Below, piece after piece: positions 23,971 through 31,311 of a stretch of 64,000 nucleotides of DNA (position 1 is the first letter of the stretch; each line of letters begins with the position of its first letter). The notes under the pieces were generated by a model, which saw only the letters and a list, made by a program, of their open reading frames with translations, did no database searches and had not been told where the DNA came from. Position numbers and translations under genes: made by a program. Source of the DNA: Sphaerisporangium perillae (lineage in GTDB: Bacteria > Actinomycetota > Actinomycetes > Streptosporangiales > Streptosporangiaceae). Location: assembly GCF_023276435.1 (NCBI RefSeq), contig NZ_JALLPO010000028.1:1-64000 (forward strand), written 5' to 3'.

Positions 23971-24051
23971 CTGCCCGGACTGCAAGGTGGATGCACAGCC
24001 TCTCCTTGTTGCGTGGGGGGTGCCCGTCGCCGGGGGCGGTGACGAGAAGAG

Positions 24052-24065
24052 GGAGAGCGCTCTCC
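24052..24065. promoter_or_regulatory. LacI-type operator, perfect GGAGAGCGCTCTCC (importer-2 side)
   Basis: A perfect 14-bp palindrome just upstream of the decayed beta-helix gene on the minus strand. It would control transcription running leftward into the pseudogene and importer 2. Confidence 0.75.
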
Positions 24066-24186
24066 TAGCCGAGATTGTCGGCTGTATCACCACTTGTCAA
24101 CACTCCTCCGTTGACGATTTTGAAACGCCCCGGGAACGTGGCGGACACCGGTCGGCAGACTCGGCCCGTGGGGCGTGACCCGCAAC

Positions 24187-24200
24187 GGAGAGCGCTCTCC
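24187..24200. promoter_or_regulatory. LacI-type operator, perfect GGAGAGCGCTCTCC (second site)
   Basis: Identical to the site at 24052, 135 bp away. It lies 182 bases before the plus-strand Spo0M-like gene, so it could also affect that gene; more likely it pairs with the first site. Confidence 0.72.
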
Positions 24201-24382
24201 AACGAGTGCGGGCTCTCCAGACCGGGTGCGGCGTCCGATGGGGGCCTCTTCAGACCGGTACGGCCACTTCAGACCCGGCATGGCGTCCTCAGACGGGCAC
24301 GGCGTCTACGGCGGGAACCGCGGCCGGGGGTCGATCGTTTCCCGATCGATCATGTCATGCGAGCACAGCGGGAGAGGAAACC

Positions 24383-25456
24383 GTGGTCTTCAAACGGATG
24401 TTGGGAGCCCTGGGAGTCGGGGGTCCTTCGGTCGACACGGTCCTTGCCACCTCACGGGTGCGGCCCGGCGGAGTGCTGACCGGTGAGGTTCGCGTGCGGG
24501 GCGGCGAGTTCCCCTCCGACATCGAGTACGTCGCCATCGGCCTGGTCGCCCGCGTGGAGATCGAGGCCGGGGACGGCGAGCACACGGGGACGGCCGAGTT
24601 CCTCTCCACGAGGGTCTCCGGGCCGTTCCACCTGCGCGAGGGCGAGCATCGCGCCATCCCGTTCCAGGTCGCCGTTCCCTGGGAGACGCCGATCACCGAG
24701 GTCCGCGGGGCGCGGCCCGGCGGCGCGTTCGTGGGCGTGCGCACCGAACTGTCGGTCGCCAGGGCCGTCGACCAGGGTGATCTCGACCCCCTGTCGGTCG
24801 TCCCGCTGCCCTCCCAGGAGCAGGTGCTCCAGGCGTTCGCCGAGCTCGGTTTCCACCCCAGGAGCGCCGACCTGGAGGGCGGGCGGATCCATGGGGTCCA
24901 CCAGCGGCTGCCGTTCTTCCAGGAGATCGAGTTCCACCCGCCCGCGCGGTGGGCCGGCCGGATCAACGAGGTCGAGCTGACCTTCGTGGCCGACCCGGAG
25001 GGGCTCGCGGTCGTGCTCGAGGCCGACAAGCGCGCCCGCCTGTTCGCCCCGGGCCACGACGCCATCGGCCGCTTCCACGTCACCCACGAGCAGGCGACGC
25101 GGATGGACTGGGCCACCGAGATCGCCCGATGGCTGGACGGCCTGGCACACCACGGCCACGGCGCCCCCCACACGGCCGGCCACACCCCATACGGCGCCCA
25201 CACTCCGTACGGCGACCACGGCCACCCGCACCCGGGGCACGGCCAGTACAGCGCGCACCAGGGGTACGGCGAGCACGGTCACCACGGCCCGCACCACGGG
25301 TACGGCGAGCGCTACGACCATGACGGGCCGGGCTGGGGCGCGGTGGCGGCGGCGGGAGCCGCCGGCCTCATCGGCGGCCTGGTGGCGGCCGAGGCGATCG
25401 ACGAGATCGGCGACTTCTTCGAGGGCGACGACGGGGAGAACACCGGCGACTGGTGA
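24383..25456 (+). CDS. spo0M: Spo0M-like sporulation-control (arrestin-fold) protein with His-rich tail
   Basis: 357 residues from GTG with GAGAGG five bases before it. Residues 1-250 match Spo0M (VVFKRMLGALGVGGPSVDTV, GEHRAIPFQVAVPWETPITE), an arrestin-like two-lobed beta-sandwich affecting sporulation and cell shape. Residues about 255-316 are dominated by His, Gly, Tyr and Pro (HHGHGAPH, GHTPYGAHTPYGDHGHPHPG), followed by a Gly/Ala-rich hydrophobic helix (AAAGAAGLIGGLVAAEAIDE) and an acidic end. The tail is longer and more His-rich than needed for the fold and could bind metal. The gene is convergent with an ABC exporter across a terminator. Confidence 0.88.
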   Translation: MVFKRMLGALGVGGPSVDTVLATSRVRPGGVLTGEVRVRGGEFPSDIEYVAIGLVARVEIEAGDGEHTGTAEFLSTRVSGPFHLREGEHRAIPFQVAVPWETPITEVRGARPGGAFVGVRTELSVARAVDQGDLDPLSVVPLPSQEQVLQAFAELGFHPRSADLEGGRIHGVHQRLPFFQEIEFHPPARWAGRINEVELTFVADPEGLAVVLEADKRARLFAPGHDAIGRFHVTHEQATRMDWATEIARWLDGLAHHGHGAPHTAGHTPYGAHTPYGDHGHPHPGHGQYSAHQGYGEHGHHGPHHGYGERYDHDGPGWGAVAAAGAAGLIGGLVAAEAIDEIGDFFEGDDGENTGDW

Positions 25457-25460
25457 CACA

Positions 25461-25482
25461 TCCCCCTCGTTCGCGAGGGGGA
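25461..25482. terminator. bidirectional hairpin between spo0M and the ABC gene
   Basis: A perfect 9-bp stem (25461-25469 with 25474-25482) with the tetraloop TTCG, four bases after the Spo0M stop and between convergent genes. Confidence 0.78.
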
Positions 25483-25558
25483 CGAGGTCACCCCACGCCG
25501 GCACCGTCCACGAACGATCGCCGGGGGTCGTCTCCGGGAACGGTGGGCGCGGGAGGGG

Positions 25559-27442
25559 TTAGCCGACTGGTTGGGGTTCGCGGGGTTGGGCGAATTGGGT
25601 GCGGTACAGCTCCTCGTAGCGGCCGCCGGCGGCGAGGAGTTCCTCGTGTGTGCCGCGTTCGGCCACCCTGCCGTCCTCGATGACGAGGATGAGGTCGGCG
25701 GCCCTGATCGTCGAGAGCCGGTGGGCGATCACCACGGCGGTGCGTCCGGCGAGGGCCTCCCCGAGCGCCTCCTGCACCGCCGCCTCGGAGGTGGAGTCGA
25801 GGTGCGCGGTGGCCTCGTCCAGGATCACCACTCGAGGGCGGGCGAGCAGGAGCCGCGCGATGGTGAGTCGCTGGCGCTCGCCGCCGGACAGCCGGTAGCC
25901 GCGCTCCCCCACGATGGTGTCCAGCCCGTCGGGGAGCCCGGTGACCAGCTCTTCCAGCCGGGCGCGGCGCAGCACGTCCCACAGCTCCTCCTCCGACGCC
26001 TCGGGCCGGGCGAGCAGGAGGTTCGCGCGTACGGACTCGTGGAACAGGTGTCCGTCCTGGGTCACCATCCCGAGGGTCTCGCGGATCGACTCGGCCGTGA
26101 GGTCCCTGACGTCCACCCCCGACAGCCGCACGGCGCCCTCGTCGACGTCGTACAGGCGCGCGAGCAGCTGCGCGATCGTCGACTTGCCCGCTCCCGAGGA
26201 GCCGACCAGCGCCACCATGCGGCCCGGCTCGGCGCGGAACGACATGTCGTGCAGCACCTCGACACCGCCCCGGGTGTCCAGGGTGGCGACCTCTTCGAGG
26301 GACGCGAGCGAGACCTTGTCGGCGGCCGGGTAGGCGAAGCGGACGCCGTCCAGCTCCACCGACACCGGCCCGTCGGGCACCTTGCGGGCGCCCTCCCTCT
26401 CGGTGATCAGCGGCTTGAGGTCGAGCACCTCGAAGACCCGCTCGAAGCTGACGAGCGCGCTCATCACCTCGACGCGGGCGCTGGCCAGGGCGGTCAGCGG
26501 CGCGTACAGGCGGGTGAGCAGCAGCGCGAGGGCGACCACGGCGCCCGGCTCCAGCTGGCCGCGCAGGGAGTAGAAGCCGCCGAGGCCGTAGACGACCGCC
26601 AGCGCGAGCGCGGAGACCAGCGTCAGCGCGGTGACGAAGACCGACTGGACCATGGCCGTGCGCACGCCGATGTCGCGGACACGCCGCGCCCGCGCGGCGA
26701 ACTCGGCGGATTCGTTCGCGGGCCTGCCGAACAGCTTGATCAGCGTCGCCCCGGGCGCGGAGAAGCGCTCGGTCATCTGCGTGCTCATCCGCGAGTTGTG
26801 GCCGGCCGCCTCACGCTCCAGGCGGGCCAGCCGTGAGCCCATCCGCCGGGCCGGCAGCACGAACATCGGCAGGAGCACCAGCGCCAGCAGGGTGATCTGC
26901 CAGGAGATGCCCACCATGACGACCAGGGTCAGCGCCAGCGTCACGATGTTGCTGACGACCCCGGACAGGGTGTTGCTGAACGCCCGCTGGGCGCCGATGA
27001 CGTCGTTGTTCAGGCGGCTGACCAGCGCGCCGGTGCGGGTGCGGGTGAAGAAGGCGATCGGCATGCGCTGCACGTGGTCGAACACGGCCGTGCGCAGATG
27101 CAGGATCAGCCCCTCGCCGATGCTCGCCGACAGCCAGCGCGTGACCAGGCCGAGCCCGGCGTCCAGCAGCGCGATGACCGCGATGAGCGCGGCCATCCCG
27201 ATGACGCTGGAAAGGGCCGCGCGGTTCACGATCGCGTCGACGACGCGGCCTGCCAGAACGGGCGACGCCACGGCGAGCACCGCCGACACCACGCTCAGCA
27301 CCAGGAAGAACCCCAGCATGCGGCGGTGCGGCCGGGCGAACCGGCCGATTCGGCGCAGCGTGGCCAGGGAGAACGGCCGTTTGTCCTGCTGGGCGTTCAT
27401 CGTGTTGTACAGCGAATGCCACGCCGTGACTTCCATGTCCAT
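25559..27442 (-). CDS. ABC transporter, fused membrane and ATPase domains (exporter)
   Basis: 627 residues. A six-helix type IV exporter membrane domain (about 40-330) is followed by an ATPase domain with Walker A GSSGAGKST, signature LSGGERQR, Walker B VVILDEATAHLD and switch His in IAHRLST. It forms a half-transporter that must dimerise; being single, it is likely a homodimer. A GGGGG lies shortly before the ATG. Its promoter has a 19-bp spacer with a dyad, the hallmark of MerR-type control, suggesting induction by a toxic compound or redox stress. The substrate is unknown. Confidence 0.92.
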   Translation of the reverse strand: MDMEVTAWHSLYNTMNAQQDKRPFSLATLRRIGRFARPHRRMLGFFLVLSVVSAVLAVASPVLAGRVVDAIVNRAALSSVIGMAALIAVIALLDAGLGLVTRWLSASIGEGLILHLRTAVFDHVQRMPIAFFTRTRTGALVSRLNNDVIGAQRAFSNTLSGVVSNIVTLALTLVVMVGISWQITLLALVLLPMFVLPARRMGSRLARLEREAAGHNSRMSTQMTERFSAPGATLIKLFGRPANESAEFAARARRVRDIGVRTAMVQSVFVTALTLVSALALAVVYGLGGFYSLRGQLEPGAVVALALLLTRLYAPLTALASARVEVMSALVSFERVFEVLDLKPLITEREGARKVPDGPVSVELDGVRFAYPAADKVSLASLEEVATLDTRGGVEVLHDMSFRAEPGRMVALVGSSGAGKSTIAQLLARLYDVDEGAVRLSGVDVRDLTAESIRETLGMVTQDGHLFHESVRANLLLARPEASEEELWDVLRRARLEELVTGLPDGLDTIVGERGYRLSGGERQRLTIARLLLARPRVVILDEATAHLDSTSEAAVQEALGEALAGRTAVVIAHRLSTIRAADLILVIEDGRVAERGTHEELLAAGGRYEELYRTQFAQPREPQPVG

Positions 27443-27530
27443 CTATGCCCCCACCGGTTCCTGTGCGCGTCGATCGACGCTCGACTTCACCGGGTTCCCG
27501 TCCACGATCTGTGCACCGGTGACATCGAGG

Positions 27531-27561
27531 AGACTAGAACTTCAACTTAAGTTCAGGTCAA
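27531..27561 (-). promoter_or_regulatory. MerR-type promoter (19-bp spacer with dyad) of the ABC exporter
   Basis: On the minus strand TTGACC (27561-27556) and TAGTCT (27536-27531) are separated by 19 bases. The spacer holds a near-palindrome around ACTTAAGT (arms AAGTTGAAGT and AAGTTCAGGT, two mismatches). Overlong spacers with a centred dyad are characteristic of MerR/SoxR-activated promoters. No merR-family gene is in the window. Confidence 0.65.
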
Positions 27562-29761
27562 GTGCTGGGCGGGTCCCGCCGCCCAGCACATCGAACGTAC
27601 CGAGGGGCACCGACAAAAACGGAAAGGGGGTCCGTCGGCCGGCCGCCCGGGATCTTCCGGGCGGGGCGCGGCGCCCGGAGGTAGCCGGGCGGGCCCAAGA
27701 GGACGGCGCCGGCGGCACGACCACCGGGGGACGGTCGTCGCAGGTGATCGTGTTGGGCAGCTCCCAGGGGGCGAGCCAGGGGCCGGTGGTGCCGCCCCCG
27801 TCGTTGCCGCCGAGGTCCGTCAGCGAGAACTCCGAACCGGTGGGCGGGAAGTTGAACGAGCCGCAGTTGTTGACGCCGACCGCGCCGACGTTGCGGGCGT
27901 CCACGTTCTCGAAGGACGCGGCCCCCTTCACGCGGGCGCTGATCACCGAGGTGCCCGTGCCGTCGACCCTGATGTCCTTGAAGTGGACGTTCGTGATGGA
28001 GTACAGGTCCTTCACCGGCCAGTCGCTGACCAGCATGATCGCGTTGTAGGTGTTGTCGAGGAAGTGGTCCCCGGTCACCTGGACGTCCGCGTCGATGTTC
28101 TTCTCCAGCGCGTAGAACCAGATGGCCCCCAGGCCGATCTTCCAGTTCAGTTCGAAGGTGCCGGCCCGGACCGTGGTGTTGTCCGTGATCCACAGGTGCC
28201 CGGTGAACGCCTCGGCGCCGAAGCGGGACCCGACCTGGATGGCGCTGCCCTCCCTGATCGGGTCGGCGATGAGGTTGTTCGAGATCGTGTTGTCCTTGCC
28301 GCCGTAGACGGCGATGCCGTTCGCGAGGACCGGCGTCTGCACGGTGTTGTGGTCGAAGGTGTTCCCGGCGTTGGCGGTCTTCTCCGACCACATGGCGAGG
28401 CCGTCGTCACCGGAGTTGCGGACGAAGTTGTTCGACACGACCGAGTTCGTGACGCCGGTGTGGAAGTTGAGGCCGTCGGCGATCTGGTCGACGATGACGT
28501 TGCCGGTGATCCGCAGGTTCTCCATCGGCCCGTCGAACCACATGCCCACCTTGGTGTGGCGGATGTGGAGGCCGTCGATGGTGGAGTCGCTCATCGCCCC
28601 GCCGATGCCGTTCACCTGGTCGGTGTCGACGCGCTCGCGGACGTCGCCCTCGATCGCGAAGCCGGACAGGTGGACGTTACGGCTGCCACCGGCCGACGCG
28701 TCCTTGCCGTAGAAGCCGACGCCGGTGTGCACCGAGCCGTCGGGGGCCGGCGTGCCGAGGGCCACCTCGTGGCCCTTGATGATCGTGTACCAGTTGCCGG
28801 CGCCCTCGATCGTCACGTCGTCGACGATGATGTGGCGGTTCACCTGGTAGGTGCCCGGCGGGATGTAGACCTTGAGGTGCTTGCGCTTGGCGTAGGCGAT
28901 CGCCTGGTCGAACGCGCCGGCCGAGTCGCGCCGGCCGAGCGGGTCGGCGCCGAACAGCAGCACGTTCGCCGCGACGAGCCTGACGTGCGGCGCGCCGACC
29001 AGCTCGGAGTCGAGCAGGTCGATGACCGTCCACGCCGCGGCGCTCCCTGCGGGCACCGTGAGCCGCACCTTGTCACCCGTGCGGTAGGTCTTGCCGAGCA
29101 GGAGGCGCTGCTCGTCGTAGAAGTGGCTCGGGCGGAACGGCTTGGTGATCACCGGCGCCGGCGTCGTGGCGGCGGGCACGCAGGCGCACTCGGTGATCCA
29201 CCAGTCGGGGTGCAGCAGGTCGGCGTCCGGGTCGTTGGAGAAGGGGTACTGGTTGTACAGCCACGCGTACTGCGAGGTGAGGGTCATGGTCTTCCTGGCC
29301 CCGCCGTTCACCGTGACGTCGAGCGGCGCGGTGATGCCGCCGCCGTCCGGCGCGTCCGGGATGCTGTAACGCACGGTGATCGCGTTGGCCGAGCTCGGCA
29401 GCGTGAACTCCACCTGCTGTCCCGGCGCCAGCTTGACCGCCTTACGGCCGGAGGCCTCCGAAGGCAGCGTGTACGCGGTACGGTCCGGGCCGATGACCGT
29501 GCCGTTCGTCGCGGCGTTCTCCGCCTCCTGCTCGGCGAAGCCGACGGTGGCGCCCCGGCCCGCGACGAGCGAGGAGTCGAGGGCTGCGCGCGTCACGACG
29601 GGGGGCGGGGCGTCGTTCGCGCCGGTGCCGGCGAGGGCCGTGCCACCGAGCGCGGCGCTGAGGCCGGCGATGACCGCGGTCACCGCCGCGACCGCCAGCG
29701 CGGCCCTTCGCGGTGGCCTGCCGGTCCACCTCTCTGCGGCTCCTGTCGTGCTCCGTGACAT
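27542..29761 (-). CDS. secreted right-handed beta-helix glycosidase-like protein (GH87/mycodextranase-like)
   Basis: 739 residues as read. A signal peptide (about 1-45, AALGGTALAG) is followed by a CBM-like N-terminal part (FAEQEAENAATNGTVIGPDR, PGQQVEFTLPSSANAITVRY) and a parallel beta-helix with many repeats (NVHLSGFAIEGDV, TIDGLHIRHTKVGMWFDGPM, NNFVRNSGDDGLAMWSEKTA). This combination resembles alpha-1,3-glucanases of family GH87, but I cannot verify catalytic residues, so the family is tentative. The last ~53 residues (from SSWARPATSG) run through two hairpins and into the promoter of the next gene, so the native stop has probably been lost. An inverted repeat CGAAA-TAG-TTTCG lies upstream. 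Confidence 0.8.
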   Translation of the reverse strand: MSRSTTGAAERWTGRPPRRAALAVAAVTAVIAGLSAALGGTALAGTGANDAPPPVVTRAALDSSLVAGRGATVGFAEQEAENAATNGTVIGPDRTAYTLPSEASGRKAVKLAPGQQVEFTLPSSANAITVRYSIPDAPDGGGITAPLDVTVNGGARKTMTLTSQYAWLYNQYPFSNDPDADLLHPDWWITECACVPAATTPAPVITKPFRPSHFYDEQRLLLGKTYRTGDKVRLTVPAGSAAAWTVIDLLDSELVGAPHVRLVAANVLLFGADPLGRRDSAGAFDQAIAYAKRKHLKVYIPPGTYQVNRHIIVDDVTIEGAGNWYTIIKGHEVALGTPAPDGSVHTGVGFYGKDASAGGSRNVHLSGFAIEGDVRERVDTDQVNGIGGAMSDSTIDGLHIRHTKVGMWFDGPMENLRITGNVIVDQIADGLNFHTGVTNSVVSNNFVRNSGDDGLAMWSEKTANAGNTFDHNTVQTPVLANGIAVYGGKDNTISNNLIADPIREGSAIQVGSRFGAEAFTGHLWITDNTTVRAGTFELNWKIGLGAIWFYALEKNIDADVQVTGDHFLDNTYNAIMLVSDWPVKDLYSITNVHFKDIRVDGTGTSVISARVKGAASFENVDARNVGAVGVNNCGSFNFPPTGSEFSLTDLGGNDGGGTTGPWLAPWELPNTITCDDRPPVVVPPAPSSWARPATSGRRAPPGRSRAAGRRTPFPFLSVPLGTFDVLGGGTRPALDLNLS
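27563..27588. terminator. hairpin terminator inside the extended 3' end of the beta-helix ORF
   Basis: A perfect 10-bp stem (27563-27572 with 27579-27588) with a 6-base loop. It lies within the apparent coding tail, which argues that coding normally ends earlier. Confidence 0.7.
27643..27664. terminator. second hairpin with T-rich tract at the beta-helix 3' end
   Basis: CCGCCCGG (27643-27650) and CCGGGCGG (27657-27664) form an 8-bp stem. In the minus direction a CCCCCTTTCCGTTTTT tract follows shortly after, resembling an intrinsic terminator for the beta-helix gene. Confidence 0.6.
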
Positions 29762-29872
29762 CGCATGCTCGTTTCTCTCGGGGGGTGATCACCCGAAGGC
29801 GCCGGAGGCGAGCGGGCGCCATCGAGGTGAGGTGACATTAGGACTCGCACGCCCCGCTCCACAAGGCCCCTG

Positions 29873-29885
29873 CGAAATAGTTTCG
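29873..29885. promoter_or_regulatory. inverted repeat CGAAA-TAG-TTTCG upstream of the beta-helix gene
   Basis: Perfect 5-bp arms around TAG, 112 bases before the beta-helix start. CGAAA/TTTCG half-sites are typical of several actinomycete LacI-type sugar operators, but differ from the GAGAGCGCTCTC sites, so this gene is probably under a different regulator. The rest of 29762-30067 shows an AT-richer promoter-like zone around 29886-29940 and no gene. Confidence 0.5.
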
Positions 29886-30067
29886 TAATCTTGCTGAGAA
29901 GCTGCGGTGCTTATGTAACTTCTTGCAGCAGCTGTCATGGGTAGTTGCGGCACCGCGCAACGAGACGGCGCTACCGGCCGAGCACCGGTGGCCGGGGCGG
30001 ATGGCCCTGCCCGTGGCGGGAGGGCCGGGCGGAGTTTCCGCCCGCGGCGGCCGGGCATGGTCCGAGC

Positions 30068-30325
30068 ATGCGGCGCAGAACGGGCGAGCCGGTCACCGTG
30101 ACCATCTGTCACGACGAGCCGGTCACCGTGACCGCGTGTGAGGACGGGCCCTTGCTCGTGCGCGGACCGTTCACGCTGCTCACCCAGGACGGGCGTCCCA
30201 TCGATCCGGGACGGCGCACCGTCGCCCTGTGCCGTTGCGGCCGATCGTCGGTCAAGCCGTTCTGCGACGGGTCGCACAAGGCCGTGCGGTTCCGGGCCGC
30301 GAGCGAGCCTCAGCGACCGGGCTGA
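30068..30325 (+). CDS. CDGSH iron-sulfur domain protein
   Basis: 85 residues. The C-terminal half carries the mitoNEET-like cluster motif C-R-C-G-x-S-x-x-K-P-F-C-D-G-S-H (three Cys and one His binding a 2Fe-2S cluster). The N-terminal half holds a duplicated EPVTVT stretch coded by a 19-bp direct repeat (30085-30103 and 30115-30133). The start is uncertain: the ATG at 30068 was chosen, but GTGs inside the repeat are possible. Its 3' end overlaps the end of the convergent GT2 gene by 16 bases. CDGSH proteins and iron-containing redox enzymes are often neighbours, as here. Confidence 0.85.
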   Translation: MRRRTGEPVTVTICHDEPVTVTACEDGPLLVRGPFTLLTQDGRPIDPGRRTVALCRCGRSSVKPFCDGSHKAVRFRAASEPQRPG

Positions 30326-31311
30326 CCCCGCCGGAGTCCCCGTGCCGACCGGTCGTACCGCCTCCGGAGGCGGCGCACCGAGTGCCCGGCCACGTGGATG
30401 CGGCGCCCCCAGTAAGGGATGCCCCTGCCGGACAGCCGGGCGCCCAGGGCCAGCCAACTGCACACGGCCCGTTCCAGCACCCACCCGGGGGCCAGCAGCG
30501 CGCTGGTGAACGGGTAGACGCGCCTGCCCCCGCCCCGTCGCCGGCCCGTCTCGGCCAGCAGCACCACCAGGCCCGCGCACGCGATGACCCCGTGGTATCT
30601 GCGCCGGTGGAGCGCGACGCCCAGGACGGGCAGGACGGCAAGGAAGAGCGCCATGCGGGCCGGCTGCGCCAGGTCGTCGTAGGCCTGCCAGACACGCTGC
30701 GCCCAGAACCGCTCCACGCCGGGAGGGACGCGCGCCACGAGCAGGTCGGCCGGGCGGCACTCCCGGCCGCCGTGCGCGCGGACCGTGCGGATGAGCTCGA
30801 GGTTCTCGAACAGCACGTCGCCGTCGTAGCCGCCCATCGCCAGGAAGGTCGACCGGCGCACGCCGAAGGTGCCCGGGTAGTCGGCGCCGAAGGCCCGGTT
30901 GAGCAGCGTCCGGGCGGTGTCCCACCGGGCGTGCCAGGGCAGCGGCCTGAAGTAGTTGTGCGGGCGCACCAGATCGGCCGCGCCGAGCAGGGCGTCCACG
31001 CGGGCGAGCCCGGTCTCGTCGTAGCGCACGTCGTCGTCGGCGATGACGACGCGCTCCGCCCGCGCGTGGCGCAGCCCCGTCGTGACGCCGTCGACCTTGC
31101 CGTTGAGGAAGTCCAGGTCACCGTCGGGCCGCAGGTGAGACGCGACGATGTCGGCCCAGGCCTTGGCGTGCCGCTCGAACAGTTCAGGCGGCGAGCCGTC
31201 GACGACCACGACCCGCGCCCACGCGCTCAGCGGGCGCAGGTAGGCGGTCAGCTCCTCCAGCTTGTCGTCGCGCGCCCACCGCAGGGGCAGCACGTAGTCC
31301 AGGTCCCTCAT
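30310..31311 (-). CDS. family 2 glycosyltransferase-like protein
   Basis: 333 residues. A GT-A fold is suggested by the N-terminal RDLDYVLPLRWARDDKLEEL, VVVVDGSPPELF and the metal-binding VIADDDVRYD (DxD). C-terminal hydrophobic stretches (ARMALFLAVLPVLGVALH, VIACAGLVVLLAE) could anchor it to the membrane. The ATG overlaps the stop of the upstream iron-enzyme gene by ATGA. It is the last gene of the cydA-cydB-iron enzyme-GT2 run. Donor and acceptor are unknown; a glycosyltransferase is an unexpected partner for an oxidase operon. Confidence 0.82.
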   Translation of the reverse strand: MRDLDYVLPLRWARDDKLEELTAYLRPLSAWARVVVVDGSPPELFERHAKAWADIVASHLRPDGDLDFLNGKVDGVTTGLRHARAERVVIADDDVRYDETGLARVDALLGAADLVRPHNYFRPLPWHARWDTARTLLNRAFGADYPGTFGVRRSTFLAMGGYDGDVLFENLELIRTVRAHGGRECRPADLLVARVPPGVERFWAQRVWQAYDDLAQPARMALFLAVLPVLGVALHRRRYHGVIACAGLVVLLAETGRRRGGGRRVYPFTSALLAPGWVLERAVCSWLALGARLSGRGIPYWGRRIHVAGHSVRRLRRRYDRSARGLRRGQPGR

